36,119 bases of DNA from Ignavibacteria bacterium UBA2373 (GCA_002344005.1 DDTD01000092.1:1-36119), one strand, 5' to 3'. Shown: positions 16,617-26,256, numbered from the stretch's first letter. The notes: generated from the sequence alone by a model not told the origin. Made by a program: numbers and translations.

Positions 16617-17876
16617 ATGAAAAAATCAAGTCGCTCAATTTCATTAAGTGATACTATTTGCATTACAACATTACCCAATGGACTGCATATTCTTTCTGAG
16701 TATGTCCCCACGGTTGAATCAGTTGCTCTCGGTGTGTGGGTCAATGCCGGCTCTCGTGATGAATCCGGGGCAACAATGGGAATGGCTCATTTTATCGAAC
16801 ATCTATTGTTTCGTCGTACTACAAAACGGAGCAGTGCCGCAATTGCCAGAGCATTTGAAGATTTAGGTGCTTATGCCAATGCTTTTACGACAAAAGAGCA
16901 TACTTGTGTGTATGCACGCAGCTTGAAACAATATGCCAAACAAACTATGGAATTACTTTGTGAAGTGATGCTTATGCCTCAATTTCACGTGCGTGATATT
17001 GAAAAAGAACGTCGAGTCATTATTGAAGAAATCCGTTCTTATGATGATGACCCGGAAGAAATTATTTTCGACGAAGGTGAAAAATTACTCTTTGGGAAGC
17101 ATCCCCTTGGGGGGCAAATCGCTGGAACTGTGGACTCTGTTGCAGCTCTCACGCGTGACGATATTACAACATTTTATAAGCAAAGATATGTACCTGAAAA
17201 CATGGTTGTGGCTGCCGCAGGCAACATGCATCATGATGAAATTGTCAATATATGCTTAAAACAATTTGCTCAATTTCCGCCCAATACATTATCGCTCCCA
17301 AAACGGAGAAAACCGCGTATTACATCTTCACAAAAAATCCGGTTTACAAAAGATTTCCAACAATCACATCTTTTACTTAGCACGATCACAGAAGGAGTCA
17401 GATCGGAACAACGCTATGCTCTTGCTGTGTTCAATACTTTATTGGGTGATGGAATGAGTTCACGTCTGTACCAAAGTATAAGAGAAAAATCGGGTCTTGC
17501 TTATTCGATTTATTCAACCTTACAATTACTTTCGGATTGTGGTACACTTTCGATATATGCGGCACTTGATCAATCGCATATAGAATATGCACGTGAATCC
17601 ATACGCAAAGAGATTGATAAACTTATACAAGAACCTTGCTCGGCAAAAGAATTACGAAGAATGAAATTACAAGTACAAGCCGGTATTGTCATGTCATTAG
17701 AGAGTATGGAATCGCGGATGACAGCTATGGCAAAATCAATACTGGAAACAGGACATTATGAAAGCGCAGAAGAAATTGTGGAAAAAATCGGTAATGTCAC
17801 GGCAGAAGAGATGTGTTCAAGTGCACGACTTCTCAGCCAAGAGAAAATATCTGAGGTACTTTTTTCTCCGAATTAG
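16617..17876 (+). CDS. M16-family zinc peptidase (processing-peptidase-like)
   Basis: A 419-residue M16B metallopeptidase. The inverted zinc motif HFIEH is at 58-62, with a third ligand expected at E138 (RRVIIEEIRSYDDDPEE, about 132-148), the normal spacing. Further family marks are GWVNAGSRDE-like near 41-50 (VWVNAGSRDESG), GHPLGGQIAGT-like (KHPLGGQIAGT) and the C-domain EKSGLAYSIYS. Length suits a single-chain bacterial peptidase that acts as a homodimer. No signal peptide is clear, so it is probably cytoplasmic; in other bacteria such genes sit near PNPase, but not here. No Shine-Dalgarno site. Its last 44 bases overlap the convergent histidine kinase gene. Confidence 0.93.
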   Translation: MKKSSRSISLSDTICITTLPNGLHILSEYVPTVESVALGVWVNAGSRDESGATMGMAHFIEHLLFRRTTKRSSAAIARAFEDLGAYANAFTTKEHTCVYARSLKQYAKQTMELLCEVMLMPQFHVRDIEKERRVIIEEIRSYDDDPEEIIFDEGEKLLFGKHPLGGQIAGTVDSVAALTRDDITTFYKQRYVPENMVVAAAGNMHHDEIVNICLKQFAQFPPNTLSLPKRRKPRITSSQKIRFTKDFQQSHLLLSTITEGVRSEQRYALAVFNTLLGDGMSSRLYQSIREKSGLAYSIYSTLQLLSDCGTLSIYAALDQSHIEYARESIRKEIDKLIQEPCSAKELRRMKLQVQAGIVMSLESMESRMTAMAKSILETGHYESAEEIVEKIGNVTAEEMCSSARLLSQEKISEVLFSPN

Positions 17877-19947
17877 GTTCCGGTAATTCGACAATAAATG
17901 CAGCGCCCTGTCCATGGACAGATTCACACCAGATTCTGCCGTTCATACCTTCCACTAATTTTTTGGTGATAGAGAGACCCAATCCGGTTGAATGCTCACC
18001 ACCGGTTGGTTTAGCACTTAATCGCGTGTATTTTTTGAATAATTTTTGTTTGTCATCATCGGTTAATCCCGGTCCCTCATCCTGAACAGCAATCCACACG
18101 CTTCCGTCATGACTGATTGCGGATATTCGTATTGTTTTATCGGAAGGTGAATATTTAATTGCATTACTCACTAAATTATCCAATACTTGACCAAATCGCT
18201 CAAAATCAGCCAATGCGACAATATCTTTTCCAACAGTGGAATAGTCTAAAGTAATATTTTTTCTTTCGGCATTATTATTATGCCGGTCAATAACAGATTG
18301 TACCACTCTGTAAATTTGTATTGAAGCGATAGCAAAGTTGAGTGATCCTGTTTCGATTGAATTAGCATCCAATAATGCAACAATAAAATCAAGCATTTGT
18401 TGTGCAGATTTCTTCACTTTTTGTGAAAGTTCGGATAATTCTTTCTTGGAGAATCTTTCTTCGTAGCGTAACTGAGTTTCTGCAAGAAGCATAATACTTG
18501 CGACATAATTTTTTAAATCATGAGCGACAATTCCCAGTAACTCGTTTTTTTCATTATTCGTTTCGGTCAGCTGATCTAATGTTTTGGCTAATTCTTTATT
18601 AATATACGCCGTTTCTTCTTGTTTTTTTTCAATTTCTTTGTAGGCAATGGAAAGTGAGTGTTCCTTATGTTCCAATTCATCCAAAGTGCGAGCAAGTTCA
18701 ACATTTTTCAGACGATAAATTTCTCGTTCTTTGAGCGCTTTTTCAATTGCAAGTCGTGTTTCCATAACTGCAATTAATTTTTGTTTATCGGCATTTAATA
18801 TTTGGTCACGTATTTTTGATGAAGCAACAAATAATCGTAAAGATTCTTTATATTCACCCATCATTTCCGCCGAAGCAGAGGCACCAAGCAATAAATCTGC
18901 TTGAATAGTTTTTGCACCTATTTCTTCAGCAATTTGTATCCCTTCAGCATAAATTGCAAGTGATTCCCCATAATTACCGGCAAGTCTTTCAGTTGCACCT
19001 ATTTCCAAAAACACTTCAGCACGACCTTGTGGCTCATTTAATTCAGTATAAATGGAAAGTGCTTCACGATGGCAGTTGAGAGCCATTTCAAAATCATTAC
19101 GCCGTTGATACACATTACCAATATTGGTTAAACATGTGGCATAACTGTGTTTATCGCCTAATTTTTTTGTTAAAGCCAAAGATTGCTGCTGATAATCTAA
19201 AGCAAGCTCATAATCGGAAAGTAACTCATAGTTTTGACCAATATTACGAAGAGTTTTCGCTATACCAAATTCATTATGAAACTCTTTGAAATACTCTAAA
19301 GATTGGAATAAATACTGTAATGCTGTTTGATGATGTTTAAGTTTGTAATATACCCCTGCAATATTATTCGATGCAATGGCAATCCCCTGCTTATCATTTG
19401 TTTCTTCTTGTATGGCATGAGCTTTTAAGAGATAAGCAAGCGCCTCATCAAATTGGGCAACCATTTGATAACAGTTTCCGATATTGCTATAACACATAGC
19501 CATACCGAATTTATTCCCCATTGCTTCAAACAAATGCAATGCAAAAGTATGGGACTCAAGCGCAGAATCGTAATTTCCTAAACGGAATTGAATATTACCA
19601 ATGCCCGAATACACCTGGGCTTCACCTCGTTTGTCACCGATTTCCTGAAAAACATTGAGAGCTAATTGTGTATAGCGAAGTGCTTCATTGTAATTGGAAA
19701 GCATAAAAAATGCACTGCCGGAATTATGCAACCCCCGAGCTACGCCTTCCCTGTACATTGCTTTTTCGGCATATGCTAATGCTACTCTTGCCATTTCAAG
19801 AGCGGTCGTGGGTGCAGCACCCTGTAATCGCCATGCCTTATCATTGAGAGCATCTGCTTTACCTTTGTCGTCTTTAAGACCGCTGATAATCTCATCAATA
19901 TATGAAGGAAAAAGCTCTTTACCTTTATGTTCCGTTTGATTTTCCAA
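17833..19947 (-). CDS. Soluble sensor histidine kinase with N-terminal TPR array
   Basis: About 704 residues with no membrane span. Residues ~70-385 are about eight tetratricopeptide repeats of 40 residues (pattern YSNIGNCYQMVAQFDEALAY). A coiled coil (~385-465) leads to the kinase core: H-box histidine near 476 (GIVAHDLKNYVASIML), N-box LDNLVSNAIKYSP (~589-601), G1 DEGPGL, F-box LFKKYTRL, G2 STGLGLSITK. It should sense a cytoplasmic protein or signal through the repeats and phosphorylate a response regulator. There is no ATG near the front. I chose TTG at 19947 because AAGGA lies seven bases before it; a TTG at 19992, right after an in-frame stop, would add 15 residues. No regulator is adjacent; the LuxR-type regulator at 4858-5502 is a possible partner. 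Confidence 0.9.
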   Translation of the reverse strand: MENQTEHKGKELFPSYIDEIISGLKDDKGKADALNDKAWRLQGAAPTTALEMARVALAYAEKAMYREGVARGLHNSGSAFFMLSNYNEALRYTQLALNVFQEIGDKRGEAQVYSGIGNIQFRLGNYDSALESHTFALHLFEAMGNKFGMAMCYSNIGNCYQMVAQFDEALAYLLKAHAIQEETNDKQGIAIASNNIAGVYYKLKHHQTALQYLFQSLEYFKEFHNEFGIAKTLRNIGQNYELLSDYELALDYQQQSLALTKKLGDKHSYATCLTNIGNVYQRRNDFEMALNCHREALSIYTELNEPQGRAEVFLEIGATERLAGNYGESLAIYAEGIQIAEEIGAKTIQADLLLGASASAEMMGEYKESLRLFVASSKIRDQILNADKQKLIAVMETRLAIEKALKEREIYRLKNVELARTLDELEHKEHSLSIAYKEIEKKQEETAYINKELAKTLDQLTETNNEKNELLGIVAHDLKNYVASIMLLAETQLRYEERFSKKELSELSQKVKKSAQQMLDFIVALLDANSIETGSLNFAIASIQIYRVVQSVIDRHNNNAERKNITLDYSTVGKDIVALADFERFGQVLDNLVSNAIKYSPSDKTIRISAISHDGSVWIAVQDEGPGLTDDDKQKLFKKYTRLSAKPTGGEHSTGLGLSITKKLVEGMNGRIWCESVHGQGAAFIVELPEPNSEKKVPQIFSLG

Positions 19948-19954
19948 TAGTATA

Positions 19955-19959
19955 TCCTT
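19955..19959 (-). promoter_or_regulatory. Ribosome binding site deciding the kinase start
   Basis: AAGGA on the minus strand, seven bases before TTG at 19947. The alternative TTG at 19992 has no such site. Confidence 0.5.
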
Positions 19960-20052
19960 AGCTTCACAGATTCTATGCAAGAAATATACCAATCACGGTT
20001 CTTACAAAGAAATGAATACTTATGTTTATAATTTTCAATAGTTTAACTTACA

Positions 20053-23000
20053 TTAAAACGTATAGCGCCAACCAAGTTTCACTTCCCAAAGTTTTTGTTG
20101 ACGCAAAGCATTTGCCGATGCATTATTATTAACAGCAGACGTAGTAAGCTGAAGAATAACATTATCCAAAAAGCCCTTATCGAAGAAAGCACTTAAAGGA
20201 ATGTCTATGGAAAAGTTGTTGTTCGATGCCAAATCTCCTATACTGCCACCGACACGCCATTGTACATCCCCGACAATTTGACCGGCAAGAGACACATTGG
20301 CATTACTAATGTCACCCACATTTCCATTAAAATTAATCGTAGCTTCACGAATAAATGTACCTTGTAAGAGCGATCCAAGCTGACTTGTTATTAACGATGA
20401 AGCGCTGCCGGACAAATCGCCGACCAGACTGCCTCCTTGACCTGTCGATTGTGTACCGAACAACTCAGCTTTTGTTCTTCCAAAAACAAGTAACATAAGA
20501 GCATTTTCTGTTAATTCTTCTTTGCTCCCCGTACCGGGAACTTGATCAATAGAATAGGAAAATGACACGATTGGTTCTTTTTTTGTTCCTTCTATTTTTA
20601 CTTCTACAGAATACTCTTGTTGCTTAGAATCAAATGTGCGTTTCTGGCGCAATACCGCAGTTAAATTCATACGCGGATTATCTAATTGTCCTGTTTCAAA
20701 ATTAACGCTTCCTCCGGCAGACAATGTTTTGACAAATTCATAGGTTGATTTATCTTGAACAATTAATTCACCGAACATCTGGAATTGTCCGAAAGGTTCT
20801 CTGCGGAATAATAGAGCTACATTTTTATCTTTCGGATTAACGTATGCTATCAGTCTTTCAAAATTACCAAGTATCATGGTCAATTTAAATTTATTTGGCA
20901 CGATAAGAATATTCATATCGTATTTCATCTTATCCACAATACTCGCATTTATTTTTGCTTCACCTTTTTTTGTTGATGTTTGTTGTGATGAATTTTCAAC
21001 ACCAACAGTATCATTGATAGTTTTTATAGAATAAGTATGTTTTCCGGAAACACTATCTTTTTCATAACGAAACACAGATATTTTTTTCTGGAATTTTTTG
21101 TCGGGGGGCATAGTAATATCCGCATCTTTGACAACAATATCACCGGTGAGAACAGGTTTATCTAATGTACCTCTCAAATGAATCGGATTTTTGCCGCTTG
21201 CAATAACAAATTTTCCATACATTGTCGGCATTGTTGCCTCGCTCGCAGGACTTAATACCATTAATTCCGGTGAACGAATAATAATATCCAAATACTCAAT
21301 ACTAAAACCATCAACAAGAACAGACCCCGTTACTGATGCACGCCCTTTCGGATAATCGTTACCATCATTGGCAACAAGCACCGTATCTATAGTCACAGTA
21401 TTATTGCGCAAAGTCATCTTTCCTGCCGCTTTGTATAGTATATTGGACGACAATGTAACAAATGATGCTTTGTAAAATCGCACGGTACCGCCATAATCCA
21501 ATTTATCTGCTACAATCCCTTTAACAGTAATGGAAGCATCGCCCATACCTTGTACTTTTGTAACACCCGGAATAAATGGTGCTACTGTCGCCAACGATAA
21601 TTCTTTAGCATTAGCTTCAATATCAATCGGTGTGGTCTTACTCCACCTATTCTCCACTTCTTTCAATGCAATATTCAAAGGCAATGAATTGACTCGTATA
21701 GTCATTGTTGTCGGATTGCCTTGCAACAGTGAGTTTACAACATGTAATTCTCCTGTAATAATCGAATCTTTACTTTCCGCATGTACTATCTGATCGCCAA
21801 CATATACATTATTATATTTAAGTTTTTTCATTGATGTTTGCATTGTTACATGAGGATTTGAGAAAGCACCATTTGCTGTCAGTACCAATGAATCTACTGT
21901 ACCTTCAAGAGTATGAAGTAATGATTTTGCAGAGTCATCAATAAAAGGGAATGTTACTATATCAGGCAAATTAAATCCATACACTCCAACAATCAGATTT
22001 GTAAAGTTATCCATCGAAGCCATACCGGATACCCGCAATATTTCCCCGTCTTTTCTCTGCATGAAACATTGTTTTAACAATAATCCATTTGTAGAAAACT
22101 GTCCGATAATATCATTATTTGCATTCCATTCATACCCACTGTACGAAAATTGTAATGATGAAAGAATAAAACCAAGAGAATATTCTTCAATGGAGAAGAT
22201 ACCTCGTAATTGCGCTGCAAACTGATGTGCTATATCGGCACCGACAAAGACATCGGCTTTATTTTTTCTCAGCACGAGATACAATGACGGTGAATATAAA
22301 TCCAAATCATTTACAGAAAACACTGTATCAACTTTGAGTGTTACAGCAACATATTCAAGTGTAGAAGTATCTTTTTCATGGAACATACGAGAATGAAACG
22401 AGAAAGAAAGTTTTTCTGACCGTATATCATTTTCACCTGTTTTGATATGCAAAGAAGAGCAGGAAATGGTATCAATATTTATATCGCTAAAATTTCTGTC
22501 CCCTTTTATTTTACCTTTTATTTTACCGTATATGTCCAATGTTATATCAGGCACAAATAATTCTACAGGCGACAAATCTCGACACTCTATAGAGAATTGT
22601 GCATTAACAGGTTTCTGGAATACTTCCTGCGTGGGAGGTGTAATTTCAGTATCTTGAACCGCTACACCTCGTATAGTATTCGTTTTTTTTGTTGCATTAT
22701 CTATAATAGAAGTAACATTTCCTGTTACACGTTGTATTAATCCAAGAATAGAAAAATCCCCATGTATATCTGCATCAAGTGGCGTAGAACGCAGACTAAT
22801 TGAACGATTATGATAATTCTGCCTTTTCATAATACAAGACAAAGTAAATGGCATCAATGCACGGTCTTTGAGAAGAAATTGCTGCATATCTGCTTCGATT
22901 ACTCCGGTCAGAGAATCTATGTGTGTGCCTTGAATATCAACCCTAAGAGCACCACTCAATGATAAATCTAGATTAGGATTCGCAGCAAGGTAGCCAACAT

Positions 23001-24687
23001 TAATATTGGAAAATGTAGAATTAAATTTGCTTAATGGGTAATCAAGGTCACGAAAATCAAAATTCCCTGACCCTTGGAGGAATGAATATGTGTCATCTGA
23101 AAATATATCAACACTATCGGCAACGGTAGAATCAGCAATACCCAAACGTATGGTATCTAACACTATAAATCCACCATCACGGCATGAAGCATCTACTTCG
23201 AGCCGACTAAAATAACGACCTGCAAAATGTGAACGTTGTGACTGAATACGCATATCTGCTGCCAGTTCTTGCAAGGAGAATCCCTTTCCATGAGCTTGCA
23301 TCCGCCCATTCAATGAACTTTCCGCAGTTGAGTTATGAACAATAGGAGCAAGATTCAGTGCAGAGTATGTAATATCGGCATTATATCCCAAAGTATCGCG
23401 CAAGTAAAGTGATAAAGTCCCACCTACAGTACCGGAACGTGTAGATATTGGCTGTACATCAATATAAATACTATCTCTCGGAAAACCGTAGATATATCCC
23501 TTGGAAATTTTCGCTAGACCAATAAAATCAAGAGCAGGTAATTGGAGTACTGTTGCATTATTACGAACCTCATCATACAAAATGGTGCTCTTTTCAAGCC
23601 ATGCCTCAAATGAAAGTTTGTCACCATGTGTTATATTGCGTAAACGTCCCTCTGCTTTTAAGACCGATTGTGCTGTATGAGCATAGATCTTTGGTACAGT
23701 CAAGTCATTCAGAGTACCATGTGCATTGAGTGTTAAGCCATATACGCCTGTAAAATTAGCATAAGGTAAAAAAGCACATAAATCATTACCATAAAATTTC
23801 TTTGCATCAATATCAATTAATAATTGCGTGCTGTCGGGATTAAAACCATTAAATATATTATCTATAACAAAGACATTGAGCGAGAGGTCTGTGCCCGGTG
23901 TTTGGACATGAACATTTTGCAATCGTGCAGCAGTATTTGAAATATGTGCATCACAACCCAAGTTATGTAAAACAAAGCCCGACATCACTTCAACGAGGGA
24001 AATATTCGACAAAGAAATATCGAAATGCTGTTTCGCAATATTTGCATTACCATTCAATGTACAATTCAACTGTTCTAAACGCATTTGATCGAAAACAAAT
24101 GCCGAGCGAAAAGGCGGTCTTATTGCAGTAGAATCATAACGGAGAACAGAGCAGTCACGTAATTCTAAGGAACCCAATAGTATATCCCAATCGAACGGCT
24201 TGCCGGCACTGGTGTCCGCCGATGGAGGAAAAATTCTCTCTATATTCCACACACTGTCTTGATTGCGTATCATACGTATTGTTGCACCATGAATAGCAAT
24301 ACATCCAACGGAAATAGTCTGTCTTGAGAGCGCCTGTATATCCGGGTTTAAGGTAATTTTAGGAATTATTGCTACGGTATCGCCGTCCTCAGCTTGAACA
24401 ACAACGGAACGTATTTCAAGACCCGCATCCCAAAATAGTTCAAAATCACGGATATGGATTGATCCAAGTAAAGACTCATTGAGCTGGTCCAACACCACTC
24501 CAAGAACAAATTGCCGTACAGGTTTTAACTCCAAAACTAAAACTGTTGAAAACGTTACAGTTCCAATAAGAGCTAAGAAAGCAATGAGCAAACCCTTCGA
24601 AAAACGAAAAAGCAAACCACGACGGTTTTTTTCAGCTTCGCTATGCTCAGTAATTATTGGTGCGTTATGTGGAGTTGTGTCTGCCAT
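20053..24687 (-). CDS. TamB-like / AsmA-like translocation and assembly protein
   Basis: A 1544-residue envelope protein. A short cytoplasmic N-terminus is followed by one membrane anchor (about 28-55, LLIAFLALIGTVTFSTVLVL). Then comes a very long beta-rich stretch with repeated DUF-type strands, and a C-terminal TamB (DUF490) domain from about 1150. That domain has the typical LTAVLRQKRTFD-like, KEPIVSFSYSIDQVPG and ENALMLLVFGRT blocks, and a final strand ending VKLGWRYTF with a terminal Phe, as in outer-membrane-linked proteins. TamB relatives form a hydrophobic groove across the periplasm and help lipid transport or outer-membrane protein insertion. No BamA/TamA partner is next to it. The start at 24687 has a TATTTTTG element so close that the mRNA may be nearly leaderless. 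Confidence 0.88.
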   Translation of the reverse strand: MADTTPHNAPIITEHSEAEKNRRGLLFRFSKGLLIAFLALIGTVTFSTVLVLELKPVRQFVLGVVLDQLNESLLGSIHIRDFELFWDAGLEIRSVVVQAEDGDTVAIIPKITLNPDIQALSRQTISVGCIAIHGATIRMIRNQDSVWNIERIFPPSADTSAGKPFDWDILLGSLELRDCSVLRYDSTAIRPPFRSAFVFDQMRLEQLNCTLNGNANIAKQHFDISLSNISLVEVMSGFVLHNLGCDAHISNTAARLQNVHVQTPGTDLSLNVFVIDNIFNGFNPDSTQLLIDIDAKKFYGNDLCAFLPYANFTGVYGLTLNAHGTLNDLTVPKIYAHTAQSVLKAEGRLRNITHGDKLSFEAWLEKSTILYDEVRNNATVLQLPALDFIGLAKISKGYIYGFPRDSIYIDVQPISTRSGTVGGTLSLYLRDTLGYNADITYSALNLAPIVHNSTAESSLNGRMQAHGKGFSLQELAADMRIQSQRSHFAGRYFSRLEVDASCRDGGFIVLDTIRLGIADSTVADSVDIFSDDTYSFLQGSGNFDFRDLDYPLSKFNSTFSNINVGYLAANPNLDLSLSGALRVDIQGTHIDSLTGVIEADMQQFLLKDRALMPFTLSCIMKRQNYHNRSISLRSTPLDADIHGDFSILGLIQRVTGNVTSIIDNATKKTNTIRGVAVQDTEITPPTQEVFQKPVNAQFSIECRDLSPVELFVPDITLDIYGKIKGKIKGDRNFSDINIDTISCSSLHIKTGENDIRSEKLSFSFHSRMFHEKDTSTLEYVAVTLKVDTVFSVNDLDLYSPSLYLVLRKNKADVFVGADIAHQFAAQLRGIFSIEEYSLGFILSSLQFSYSGYEWNANNDIIGQFSTNGLLLKQCFMQRKDGEILRVSGMASMDNFTNLIVGVYGFNLPDIVTFPFIDDSAKSLLHTLEGTVDSLVLTANGAFSNPHVTMQTSMKKLKYNNVYVGDQIVHAESKDSIITGELHVVNSLLQGNPTTMTIRVNSLPLNIALKEVENRWSKTTPIDIEANAKELSLATVAPFIPGVTKVQGMGDASITVKGIVADKLDYGGTVRFYKASFVTLSSNILYKAAGKMTLRNNTVTIDTVLVANDGNDYPKGRASVTGSVLVDGFSIEYLDIIIRSPELMVLSPASEATMPTMYGKFVIASGKNPIHLRGTLDKPVLTGDIVVKDADITMPPDKKFQKKISVFRYEKDSVSGKHTYSIKTINDTVGVENSSQQTSTKKGEAKINASIVDKMKYDMNILIVPNKFKLTMILGNFERLIAYVNPKDKNVALLFRREPFGQFQMFGELIVQDKSTYEFVKTLSAGGSVNFETGQLDNPRMNLTAVLRQKRTFDSKQQEYSVEVKIEGTKKEPIVSFSYSIDQVPGTGSKEELTENALMLLVFGRTKAELFGTQSTGQGGSLVGDLSGSASSLITSQLGSLLQGTFIREATINFNGNVGDISNANVSLAGQIVGDVQWRVGGSIGDLASNNNFSIDIPLSAFFDKGFLDNVILQLTTSAVNNNASANALRQQKLWEVKLGWRYTF

Positions 24688-24692
24688 ATATG

Positions 24693-24700
24693 CAAAAATA
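24693..24700 (-). promoter_or_regulatory. Predicted -7 element of the tamB-like gene
   Basis: TATTTTTG on the minus strand, ending only five bases before the ATG at 24687. If used, transcription would begin at or next to the start codon. No TTG at 20-21 bases upstream. Confidence 0.35.
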
Positions 24701-24726
24701 TGTCCTTACTGCTTCCGATGACTAAA

Positions 24727-24780
24727 CGATGTACGACTTAGAATAATGTAGAAGAGAGAGCAACGTACATTAGTACATCG
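24727..24780. repeat. Spaced 8-bp inverted repeat upstream of the tamB-like gene
   Basis: CGATGTAC (24727-24734) and GTACATCG (24773-24780) are perfect reverse complements 38 bases apart, with a further GTAC at 24764-24767. Could be a regulator-binding region; function unknown. Confidence 0.35.
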
Positions 24781-24794
24781 CATCTTTACAAAAA

Positions 24795-24827
24795 AAAAGG
24801 ATTATCTTCACGAAAGACAATCCTTTT
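24795..24827 (-). terminator. Terminator after nuoK
   Basis: A perfect 9-bp stem AAAAGGATT/AATCCTTTT with an inner TCTT/AAGA helix. On the minus strand it is followed by nine T. It begins 24 bases after the nuoK stop. On the plus strand there is only a short T-run. Confidence 0.85.
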
Positions 24828-24851
24828 CATATGTTTAAAAAGGGAGATTAC

Positions 24852-25163
24852 TTACCATTTCAAAACATTCACTTCATCCACATAGACTGTTTGCTTTTTG
24901 CGGAAAAGAGCAAGGACAATAGCCAATCCAACCGCTGCTTCTGCGGCAGCCACAGCCATGACGAAAAACACAAATATTTGTCCTGCACTGTCACCCATGA
25001 ACTGACTAAAACTTACTAGAGTAAGATTGACGGCATTGAGCATCATTTCGATTGACATAAAAATGACAATAGCATTGCGGCGCACGATGACCCCAATGAC
25101 GCCAAGCATAAACATTATTGCTGATAAAATCAGATAAAATTCCAATGGTATGGTTTGAAGCAT
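24852..25163 (-). CDS. nuoK: NADH-quinone oxidoreductase subunit K
   Basis: A 103-residue membrane subunit of complex I with three hydrophobic spans. The conserved acidic residues of the proton channel are visible: E38 in MSIEMMLNAVNLTLV and E75 in AVAAAEAAVGLAIVLALFR. Length is normal for NuoK. A good Shine-Dalgarno (GGGAG) precedes the ATG. It is last in a minus-strand unit with nuoJ and an AhpD-like gene, followed by a strong terminator. The other complex I genes that usually follow (nuoL, M, N) are not here: the next gene is tamB-like. NuoK should function only with a complete complex, so the remaining nuo genes are presumably elsewhere in the genome. Confidence 0.95.
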   Translation of the reverse strand: MLQTIPLEFYLILSAIMFMLGVIGVIVRRNAIVIFMSIEMMLNAVNLTLVSFSQFMGDSAGQIFVFFVMAVAAAEAAVGLAIVLALFRKKQTVYVDEVNVLKW

Positions 25164-25194
25164 TTTACTCTCCCTTTAAGTAACTGTTTAAAAA

Positions 25195-25737
25195 TTATTC
25201 AGTTCGGCGATAGCCGTGAAGAGCCATATTTGCTCCCATCGGCATAAAACTTTCATTATCCGGTAATGACCATGTCCCTAGACCATCAACATAACGATTG
25301 AACATACAAAAAGCGGCTGCAATAAGTACGGTATCGTGAATTTCTCTGTCAGTGGCTCCTTGCTCATGCGCCGATTGTATATCTTCGGGAAGCACAAATT
25401 TACCGCCTTGCTGTACTTTATGTGCTATTACCAATAGTGCTTTTAACTTGTCGGAAATTTCAGTATTGGCAAATCCCGACTTTATTTCATCAATGAATCG
25501 TGAATCTCTTCCTAAATGCACTGCTGCGGCTGCGCCATGTGATGTATGACAAAAGTGGCAATCATTTTTGTATGAGACAGATGAAGCTATTATCTCACGT
25601 TCACCTGTTGTAAGTGTAGATTCTCCACGCAACAAAATTTCAGCAAGTTCACATAATGGTTTTGCTGTATCCTTGCGATAATCAAGTAAACCGACAATAC
25701 CCGGCAGCACATCATTATGTAATGTTATATGTGGCAT
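25195..25737 (-). CDS. AhpD-like / carboxymuconolactone decarboxylase-family protein
   Basis: A 180-residue protein of the AhpD-like fold. The redox motif is C60-H-F-C63 with H67 (NDCHFCHTSHGAA) and an upstream E47 (TTGEREIIAS), matching the E...CxxC...H arrangement of AhpD, where the two cysteines reduce a partner or peroxide. It most resembles the group annotated as peroxidase-related enzymes. It is cytoplasmic with no signal peptide. Its ATG abuts the nuoJ stop with zero gap and nuoK follows 31 bases later, so it is inside a complex I transcript. This suggests protection against peroxide or electron leak near the respiratory chain, which is inference. Confidence 0.85.
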   Translation of the reverse strand: MPHITLHNDVLPGIVGLLDYRKDTAKPLCELAEILLRGESTLTTGEREIIASSVSYKNDCHFCHTSHGAAAAVHLGRDSRFIDEIKSGFANTEISDKLKALLVIAHKVQQGGKFVLPEDIQSAHEQGATDREIHDTVLIAAAFCMFNRYVDGLGTWSLPDNESFMPMGANMALHGYRRTE

Positions 25738-26256
25738 TTATACTGATTCTTTCTGCTGTTTTTTTGCCAAAAGGATAGAACCGACTATAGCCACAAGTAA
25801 GAGCAATGATATAGCTTCAAATGGGAACAAATACTCTGTAAACAATACTGTTCCTATTGATTCTGCTGTGCCATTGAGAGCAGCTTTATCACTTAGTTGA
25901 TTGTATCCGGTGGGCTGACCAAAGAATGCAATAGCAAGTTGAGCTATCAATAAAACGCCCATAGAAACTGCTATACCTGTTCGAGGATTGAATCGTTCAG
26001 TTAATGCACTTTCTTTACCAAGGTTAAGCAACATCACTACAAAAACCACCAATACCATAATAGCACCGGCATAGACAAGAATCTGAATAGCAGCAAGGAA
26101 CTGCGCATTTAACGTGAGGTATAATCCTGCAAGCGCAAAAAAATGAAGGATTAAAGACATTGCAGAAGCAACGGGATTTTTATTGATAATCACAGAAACG
26201 CCTGTTGCAATTGCCGCAATGGCAAGTATAGAAAAAAGTATGACTGTCGTACTCAC
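25738..26256 (-). CDS. nuoJ: NADH-quinone oxidoreductase subunit J
   Basis: A 172-residue membrane subunit of complex I with about five hydrophobic spans. Diagnostic segments are INKNPVASAMSLILHFFALA, GLYLTLNAQFLAAIQILVYA and AIMVLVVFVVMLLN, which are the NuoJ core. It begins with GTG at 26256 (MSTTVILFSIL), supported by GGAG seven bases before. It is the first gene of the nuoJ / AhpD-like / nuoK unit; nuoI does not precede it, as glutamate dehydrogenase lies upstream. A TATTTTTG element 36 bases upstream of the start overlaps the T-tract of the dehydrogenase terminator. Confidence 0.94.
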   Translation of the reverse strand: MSTTVILFSILAIAAIATGVSVIINKNPVASAMSLILHFFALAGLYLTLNAQFLAAIQILVYAGAIMVLVVFVVMLLNLGKESALTERFNPRTGIAVSMGVLLIAQLAIAFFGQPTGYNQLSDKAALNGTAESIGTVLFTEYLFPFEAISLLLLVAIVGSILLAKKQQKESV

